From positions 1 to 64,000 of the forward strand of contig NZ_CAKXZT010000173.1 of assembly GCF_935825525.1 (NCBI RefSeq): DNA of 64,000 nt, given 5' to 3'. Below, one piece after another: positions 58,686 through 64,000 of the stretch (positions are counted from its first letter, which is position 1; each line of letters begins with the position of its first letter). This stretch comes from Mesorhizobium escarrei. GTDB lineage: Bacteria; Pseudomonadota; Alphaproteobacteria; Rhizobiales; Rhizobiaceae. Below the pieces are notes generated by a model. It searched no databases and had not been told where the DNA came from. It was given only the letters and a program-made list of their open reading frames with translations. Both the position numbers and the translations under genes were made by a program.

Positions 58686-59476
58686 AGCAAGGCAGCCGTT
58701 TTTGGGCCTGGCTGGTTTTTGGCGTGGGAACCACCTATTTTATCCTGCCGCTTTTGGCGACCTTTGAATTCTCCTTGCGTAAGCGGCGAGGGGAATACTC
58801 CTTTGACGCCTACCGCACGGTCTTCGGAGATCCGAATTTCCAGGCGACATTTACCTATTCCGTCATTGTGGCGGTCTTCACCATCCTCTTGGGCGTGCTC
58901 CTCGTTGTCCCGACGGCTTACTGGATACGGCTGCGGCTACCGCATCTGCGGCCGGTCGTAGAGTTCATCACCCTGCTGCCGCTGGTTATCCCCGCTATCG
59001 TCATCGTCTTCGGCTACATCAGAATGTTCGGTTCGAATTCGGCGTTGCCTTTTCTGGCGACAGCGCGCGGCGCCGATGCTCTGCTGGTCATCGGCTATGC
59101 AGTGCTGGCGCTGCCTTATATGTACCGGGCGGTCGATACCGGCCTCAGGACCATCGACGTCAGAACGCTCACCGAAGCCGCACAAATCCTCGGCGCAGGC
59201 TGGACCACCATCATCGCCCGCATCATCCTGCCGAACGTGCTGATCGCCGTCTTGTCCGGTGCGTTCCTGAGTTTTGCCATCGTCATCGGCGAGTTCACGA
59301 TGGCCTCGCTGCTGAATCGCCCGGCCTTCGGCCCCTATCTGCAGAACATCGGCGCCAACAGTGCCTATGAGCCATCGGCACTGGCGCTCATTTCGTTCGC
59401 CATCACCTGGGGCTGCATGTCGCTGATCCAGATCCTGTCGCGTTTTGCGCCGCGATCGGCGAATCGGCCAAACTGA
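58682..59476 (+). CDS. ABC transporter permease 2, 264 aa
   Basis: Second inner-membrane permease. The EAA motif lies in LTEAAQILGAGWTTIIARII. Several clear helices are present (FWAWLVFGVGTTYFILPLLA, TFTYSVIVAVFTILLGVLLV). The ATG at 58682 overlaps the previous stop (ATGA). A longer upstream frame from 58364 lies within permease 1 and is rejected. Confidence 0.9.
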   Translation: MKQGSRFWAWLVFGVGTTYFILPLLATFEFSLRKRRGEYSFDAYRTVFGDPNFQATFTYSVIVAVFTILLGVLLVVPTAYWIRLRLPHLRPVVEFITLLPLVIPAIVIVFGYIRMFGSNSALPFLATARGADALLVIGYAVLALPYMYRAVDTGLRTIDVRTLTEAAQILGAGWTTIIARIILPNVLIAVLSGAFLSFAIVIGEFTMASLLNRPAFGPYLQNIGANSAYEPSALALISFAITWGCMSLIQILSRFAPRSANRPN

Positions 59477-59505
59477 TCGAAAAAGTACCGACCGAAAGAA
59501 AAGCC

Positions 59506-60570
59506 ATGGCCGAGCCATTCCTCTCCATCCAGCAGGTTCGAAAATCCTTCGGCGCAACCACCGTCGTCCAAGACTTCAACCTCGACGTCGAGCCGGGCGA
59601 ATTCGTCTCCTTCCTCGGGCCATCGGGCTGCGGCAAGACGACGGTGCTGCGCATGGTCGCCGGCTTCGAGGAGCCGAGCGCCGGCAAGATCGTGGTGGCC
59701 GGCAAGGACATCACCCGGCTCAAGCCCAACCAGCGCAATGTCGGCATGGTGTTCCAGGCCTATGCGCTGTTTCCCAACCTGACGGTGGCGCAAAACATCG
59801 GCTTCGGGCTGAAGGTCGCCGGCATGCCCAAGGCCGATGCCGACAGGCGCGTTGCCGAGATGCTCGACCTCATCAAGCTTCCGCAGATGGGCGACCGCTA
59901 TCCTTATCAGCTCTCCGGTGGCCAGCAGCAGCGTATCGCGCTGGCGCGGGCGATTGCGCCGAAGCCGAAGCTCCTGCTGCTCGATGAGCCGCTGTCGGCG
60001 CTCGACGCCAAGGTGCGCGTGTCGCTGCGCGAGGAAATCCGCTCGATCCAGAAGAAGCTCGGCATCACCACCGTCTTCGTCACCCACGACCAGGAAGAGG
60101 CGCTGTCGATCTCCGACCGCATCGCTGTCATGTATGGCGGCAAGGCCGAGCAGGTCGGCACGCCGTTCGAGATCTACAACCGGCCGGCGACCAAGTTCGT
60201 CGCCAATTTCGTCGGCACGCTGAACGTGCTCGAAGGCACCGTCACCGATGCAGCGTCGGGCAAGGTGCGCGTCAATTCGCAAGAGGTCTCGCTGCAGGGA
60301 AAGCTAAACGGCTCCAAGTCCGGCGACACGCTGTCGCTGGCGCTGCGGCCCGAGGCGATTTCGCTCGGCCGCCAACCCGGCCGCGACTCCAGTCTTTCGG
60401 GCGAGATCACCGAAGTGCACTTCCTCGGCTCGGTCATCCGGGTTCGCGTCGGCATCGGCGGCAGCACGGTATCGCTCGACACGTTCAACAGCCCGGCCTC
60501 GCCGCCTCCCGCCGTCGGCGAGAAGGCCGAGATTTCCTTTTCGTCGGGCGACATGCTGGTGCTGCATTAA
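59506..60570 (+). CDS. ABC transporter ATP-binding protein, 354 aa
   Basis: Walker A is FLGPSGCGKTTVLRMVAG, the signature is YPYQLSGGQQQRIALARAIA, Walker B is KLLLLDEPLSALDAKVR and the switch is VFVTHDQEEALSISDR. A C-terminal TOBE-type domain of about 110 residues (SLALRPEAISLGRQPGRDSS) is present, as in spermidine/iron importers. It energises the two permeases upstream. Confidence 0.95.
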   Translation: MAEPFLSIQQVRKSFGATTVVQDFNLDVEPGEFVSFLGPSGCGKTTVLRMVAGFEEPSAGKIVVAGKDITRLKPNQRNVGMVFQAYALFPNLTVAQNIGFGLKVAGMPKADADRRVAEMLDLIKLPQMGDRYPYQLSGGQQQRIALARAIAPKPKLLLLDEPLSALDAKVRVSLREEIRSIQKKLGITTVFVTHDQEEALSISDRIAVMYGGKAEQVGTPFEIYNRPATKFVANFVGTLNVLEGTVTDAASGKVRVNSQEVSLQGKLNGSKSGDTLSLALRPEAISLGRQPGRDSSLSGEITEVHFLGSVIRVRVGIGGSTVSLDTFNSPASPPPAVGEKAEISFSSGDMLVLH

Positions 60571-60601
60571 AAGCGGCAGACACCGGGATTGGATCGCCGA
60601 T

Positions 60602-61150
60602 CTATTCGGCGGGGCAACGGCCCCAAATGAACGGCATTTCGAGGTCGAAATCGACCTCAAGCAGGGTATTGGGTGTCATCATCAGCAATGCACTCGTCCC
60701 ATTGGCATTTCTCAGAATTTGTTTGCCGTTTCCCCCTAACGTCCCGAGGACTTCCATTTGCTGTTGGATGTTCCATCGGTAGTTGTAGGACATTCCCGTT
60801 TTGAAAATATACTCTTTGTGGATCGCCTGCTTCGCCCGGGGAACGATAGGCGCGATGATTTCGAAGGAATAGTCGGTCAATTTCTTGAAAGACTCTCCAT
60901 ACTTAAAACAGTATTTCTTCATACTGTCTTCGCTGGTCAGATCGGAATATCCAAGATCAACCCATTTCCCTTCTATGATGGAGAGCAATCTCTCATTCGT
61001 CTGCTGCGCCCAGAGTCCCATCCCTGGGTCCGGTCTCGAAGTTCCCAATAGTTTGATCTTTGCCGCCAGCAATTCGTCGTATAGCGCGGAAGCCTTGGCG
61101 ACAGGTGAAAAGAGTATCAACGTGCACAATGCTATGAATAGTCTTGGCAC
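60602..61150 (-). CDS. Exported hypothetical protein, 182 aa
   Basis: Signal peptide (RLFIALCTLILFSPVAKASA), then a soluble domain with YCFKYGESFKKLTDYSFEII and later HKEYIFKTGMSYNYRWNIQQ, ending in a Cys-containing IWGRCPAE. Base composition is less GC-rich than the neighbours, suggesting later acquisition. Family not recognised. Confidence 0.65.
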   Translation of the reverse strand: MPRLFIALCTLILFSPVAKASALYDELLAAKIKLLGTSRPDPGMGLWAQQTNERLLSIIEGKWVDLGYSDLTSEDSMKKYCFKYGESFKKLTDYSFEIIAPIVPRAKQAIHKEYIFKTGMSYNYRWNIQQQMEVLGTLGGNGKQILRNANGTSALLMMTPNTLLEVDFDLEMPFIWGRCPAE

Positions 61151-61230
61151 TGGGAACTCCTCGCGCGGCTAAACCGGTACAAAGATTTGAATTCGGCGTC
61201 TGGTAGTAAACGACTGGTGTCGTCGACAGG

Positions 61231-61857
61231 TCAAGCCGGCGGGATGAACGGCTGGCTCACCGTCCTGAAGACCGGCAGTGCTTCCAGCCGCGCGGTATGG
61301 GCGGCGAGCGCTGGAAACGCGGCGAGCGAAGCCAGGCCGGGATGCGCCTCGCCAAGGAAGCGGAGCACGGCGGCAACCGCGATGTCGGCGTGACCGATGC
61401 GATCGCCGAACCAGTAGGTTTCAGGCTTTGTGCTGCGATCGGCTTCCAGTACGGCCATCACGCCTTCTATCTGCTTGCGGCAGCGCTCGACCCAGAGGCC
61501 CGAGACCGGCTCGTGCATTAGCCTCTCGTAGAACAGGCTGACCGCCTTATCGCCCAGCCCGGTTGCCAAAGCGGCTATCTTCAGCGCTTGGCGGCGCGCC
61601 GGCTCGTCGGTCGGAAACATCCTGTGCTCGGCCGCTACAAGGCTGTCCAGATGGTCCAGCATGGCGTGGCTCTCGATGAGCACCTCGCCATCGTCCAGCA
61701 CCAGGGTTGGCACGCGCGTCAGCGGATTGTAGGGCCTGATCTTGTCCGCATCGCCGAAGGTCGACCAGGGACGATGTTCAAACGGCAGGTTGTACATGGT
61801 CAGCGCTATGCCGACGCGACGGACGAAGGGCGAGTCATATTGGCCGATGAGGATCAT
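61231..61857 (-). CDS. Glutathione S-transferase, 208 aa
   Basis: The N-terminal thioredoxin-like domain has ILIGQYDSPFVRRVGIALTM and PLTRVPTLVLDDGEVLIESH (the cis-Pro V-P-T and E-S glutathione site). The C-terminal helical domain follows with ETYWFGDRIGHADIAVAAVL. Length is normal. Stand-alone gene. Confidence 0.9.
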   Translation of the reverse strand: MILIGQYDSPFVRRVGIALTMYNLPFEHRPWSTFGDADKIRPYNPLTRVPTLVLDDGEVLIESHAMLDHLDSLVAAEHRMFPTDEPARRQALKIAALATGLGDKAVSLFYERLMHEPVSGLWVERCRKQIEGVMAVLEADRSTKPETYWFGDRIGHADIAVAAVLRFLGEAHPGLASLAAFPALAAHTARLEALPVFRTVSQPFIPPA

Positions 61858-61981
61858 GACCCAAGCTTATACGCAGACAACCGCCTCAACGCATACTGCC
61901 AAGTCAGAGCTCAACGGCCAATCAACAGCAGCTGATGGTTTTACCACTGCCAATCGTTTTGTTCCGCCGCTACGATAAGGC

Positions 61982-63532
61982 ATGGCGCTTTTCGAGCTGA
62001 CCCTTGTTCTCCTGCTGATCGCCGTCGCGCTGACGGCGTTGTCGCGACGGCTGGAGGTTCCCTATCCTTCGCTGCTGGCTTTGGCCGGGGTTGGAATTGC
62101 CTTTGTGCCCGGCGCACCGACTATCGAGATCGATCCGGAACTGGCGCTTGCTCTGTTCATCGCGCCGGTGCTTCTCGATGCCGCCTATGACACTTCGCTG
62201 CGCGACCTGAAGCGCTACCGGCTGTCGTTGGCGCTGCTGGCGCTTGGCGCCGTGGTCTTCACTACCGTGGTGGTTGCTTTCGTCGGCTGGAAGATGGCCG
62301 GCCTGCCGATCGCTGCAGCGATCGCGCTCGGCGCCATCGTTGCACCGCCGGATGCGGTGGCGGCATCTGCTGTGCTCAGCCAGTTCAAGGTGCCGCACCG
62401 CATCACCGCCATCCTGCAGGGCGAGAGCCTGCTCAACGATGCCACAGCGCTGTTGATCTACCGGATCACTGTGACGGCGGCGCTCGGCCCCATTCTGCTG
62501 AGTAGCGCCGTTCCAACGATCCTGCTGTCGACGATCGGCAGCCTTGCGGCCGGTTATCTGCTTGGCCGTTTCTCGCTGCTGACGCTCACCCGCATCGAGG
62601 ATGCGGCAAGCAGCACAGTAGTGCAATTCGCCGGAACATTCGGGGTCTGGATCCTGGCTGACAGGCTGGGCCTTTCCGCCATCATCACCATTGTCGTCTA
62701 CGCCATGACGATCGCGCGCACCGCACCTCGCCTGATGTCGGCCAGAAGGCGTGTCAGCACCTATTCGGTCTGGGAGTCGGCGGTGTTCGTGCTCAACGTG
62801 CTGGCCTTCGTGCTGATGGGCCTGCAGGCACGCTCGATCGTCGGCCGGCTCTCCGGCGAAGGGCAGGGCGAAGCCTTTCTCTTCGCCGCAACGGTGCTGG
62901 CCGTCGTCATCGTGGCACGCCTCGTTTGGGTGGCAAGCTACGTTGCGATCATACGATGGCTTGCCCGCTTCGACGGCGAAGACAAAAGGCGGGATATGCC
63001 GACGTTTGGCGGCGCCGTGCTTGTCGGTTGGTGCGGCATGCGGGGGCTGGTGACGCTGGTGGTGGCCATTGCGCTGCCGGCCGGCTTCCCTGGCCGCGAT
63101 CCGATCGTGCTTGCCGCCTTCGCGGTGGTTCTCGGCACGCTGGTGCTGCAAGGGATGACGCTGAAGCCGCTGCTGCGCCTGCTGAACTTCGACCCCGACA
63201 GGACGGTCGACCACGAAGTGGCGCAGGCGCGCGTTGTCATCATGGAGGCGGCCCTCAAGGTGTTGAGCGGCAAGACGTCGAGTGCCGCTTCCGCCGTGCG
63301 CGAGCAATATACGGCCCAGCGCACGATTGCCGAAAACCCTGAGAACGCGCAGGCGGCAACGGAGTACGACCGGCTGCGCCTCTATGCCATCAACGGCCAG
63401 CGCGACGCCCTGGAGGAACTGCGCCGCAACGGGACGATCGGCGACGAAGCCTATCACCGGTTGGAGGAAGAGATCGACTGGTCGGAACTGGCGGCGTCGC
63501 CGGCGGGCCGGTTCCAGCCGCTGACGACGTAG
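61982..63532 (+). CDS. CPA1-type Na+/H+ antiporter, 516 aa
   Basis: About twelve helices. The ion-site region ALGAIVAPPDAVAASAVLSQ and the GESLLNDATALLIYRITVTA block are typical of CPA1 antiporters (NhaP/NHE-like). A hydrophilic C-terminal tail of about 110 residues (REQYTAQRTIAENPENAQAA) probably regulates it. Stand-alone gene divergent from the GST. Confidence 0.92.
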   Translation: MALFELTLVLLLIAVALTALSRRLEVPYPSLLALAGVGIAFVPGAPTIEIDPELALALFIAPVLLDAAYDTSLRDLKRYRLSLALLALGAVVFTTVVVAFVGWKMAGLPIAAAIALGAIVAPPDAVAASAVLSQFKVPHRITAILQGESLLNDATALLIYRITVTAALGPILLSSAVPTILLSTIGSLAAGYLLGRFSLLTLTRIEDAASSTVVQFAGTFGVWILADRLGLSAIITIVVYAMTIARTAPRLMSARRRVSTYSVWESAVFVLNVLAFVLMGLQARSIVGRLSGEGQGEAFLFAATVLAVVIVARLVWVASYVAIIRWLARFDGEDKRRDMPTFGGAVLVGWCGMRGLVTLVVAIALPAGFPGRDPIVLAAFAVVLGTLVLQGMTLKPLLRLLNFDPDRTVDHEVAQARVVIMEAALKVLSGKTSSAASAVREQYTAQRTIAENPENAQAATEYDRLRLYAINGQRDALEELRRNGTIGDEAYHRLEEEIDWSELAASPAGRFQPLTT

Positions 63533-63628
63533 CTACGCTGCCTGGGCCCAAGCTCTCTCCATCCGGCTGCACATTGCAACCAATTCGCCAAACCGCTACT
63601 GCCATCACGAAATTGAGCCGGATAAGCA

Positions 63629-64000
63629 ATGAAGCTGGTCAGCTACAACATCCAGTACGGGTTCGGCGGCGACGACCGCTATGATCTCGCGCGGGCGGCG
63701 CGTGTCGTGGCGGGCGCCGACATCATCGCCTTGCAGGAAGTGGAGCGGCACTGGCAGCGCAGCAACGAGGACGACCAGCCGGAAATCCTTTCGCGGCTGC
63801 TGCCCGAATACTATTGGGTTTATGGGCCGGCCTTCGACATGGACGCCAGCGAGCGACGTGACGGTCGCATCGTCAACCGGCGGCGGCAATTCGGCACCAT
63901 GCTCCTGTCGAAGCTGCCGATCGCCTGGTCGCGCCTGCACACGCTGCCGCTGCGCCGCACCGTGCGTCCGCTCAACACCCGCAACGCAGCACTCGAATGC
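63629..64000 (+). CDS. Endonuclease/exonuclease/phosphatase-family protein, partial
   Basis: The N-terminal 124 codons are in the window. KLVSYNIQYGFGGDDRYDLA (with the conserved Asn) and ADIIALQEVERHWQRSNEDD (catalytic metal Glu) match the EEP fold. The frame stays open to the edge. Substrate unknown: could be DNA, a phosphoinositide-like compound or another phosphodiester. Confidence 0.8.
   Translation, partial: MKLVSYNIQYGFGGDDRYDLARAARVVAGADIIALQEVERHWQRSNEDDQPEILSRLLPEYYWVYGPAFDMDASERRDGRIVNRRRQFGTMLLSKLPIAWSRLHTLPLRRTVRPLNTRNAALEC

Noticed and set aside
61970..63457. 495-codon minus-strand frame over the CPA1 antiporter
   Set aside because: Antisense shadow with low-complexity His/Arg/Gln composition.

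Overview
The window reads as alphaproteobacterial, most likely a Mesorhizobium-like rhizobium. I infer this from GC-rich coding sequence, phasin and GYD proteins, a MucR relative, several small rhizobial-type proteins, a second-copy respiratory complex I cluster and a groESL copy preceded by a CIRCE element. Positions 1 to about 47.8 kb look like an accessory region: broken insertion sequences, a recombinase remnant, a phage terminase fragment, tRNA-like halves, frameshifted genes and AT-rich gaps. From about 48 kb onward the gene order is dense and uninterrupted, like chromosomal backbone, apart from one toxin-antitoxin pair.

Layout. 0-4.9 kb: ISNCY-type transposase (running off the left edge), a SHOCT-like protein, phasin, a GYD protein, an IS256 fragment and a recombinase pseudogene. 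4.9-22.2 kb: a complete complex I set. nuoH, nuoI and a CBS protein are on the plus strand; a long overlapping minus-strand operon carries nuoJ, nuoK, two MrpD/NuoL-like antiporter subunits separated by an 84-aa membrane protein, then nuoM, nuoN, nuoA-G. A second CBS protein sits on the far side. 22.6-26 kb: an AttH/CrtC-like lipocalin and an FtsX-type permease gene broken by two frameshifts. 26-31 kb: many very small genes, tRNA halves, tandem terminators and remnants of nuoD, a protein-isoaspartate methyltransferase and an IS6 transposase. 32-34.7 kb: CIRCE-groES-groEL, a stray nuoD 3' end and pterin carbinolamine dehydratase. 34.7-37.5 kb: a duplicated small-gene unit, a frameshifted MucR gene and a terminase fragment.

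37.8-47.1 kb is the highlight: a RiPP biosynthetic locus that I do not recognise as a named system. It has two Cys/Ser-rich precursors sharing a leader and a C-x-I-I-G-N-C-S core (one copy in one precursor, two in the other), a third leader-like peptide without Cys, a YcaO cyclodehydratase, a ThiF-like partner, a SagB-type dehydrogenase, a radical SAM enzyme, a B12-binding radical SAM enzyme and a prolyl-oligopeptidase-family protease. A hairpin between the last precursor and the enzyme genes may set the peptide:enzyme ratio.

48-64 kb: an RpiR regulator, N-formylglutamate amidohydrolase-family hydrolase, APC permease, glutamine synthetase homologue, aldehyde dehydrogenase, iron alcohol dehydrogenase and a four-gene ABC importer. 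Together these suggest import and gamma-glutamylation-dependent catabolism of an amine or amino alcohol. A VapC-type toxin pair interrupts the operon. A secreted protein, a GST, a CPA1 antiporter and a partial endonuclease/exonuclease/phosphatase protein close the window.

All family names come from reading protein sequence by eye; no database search was run.
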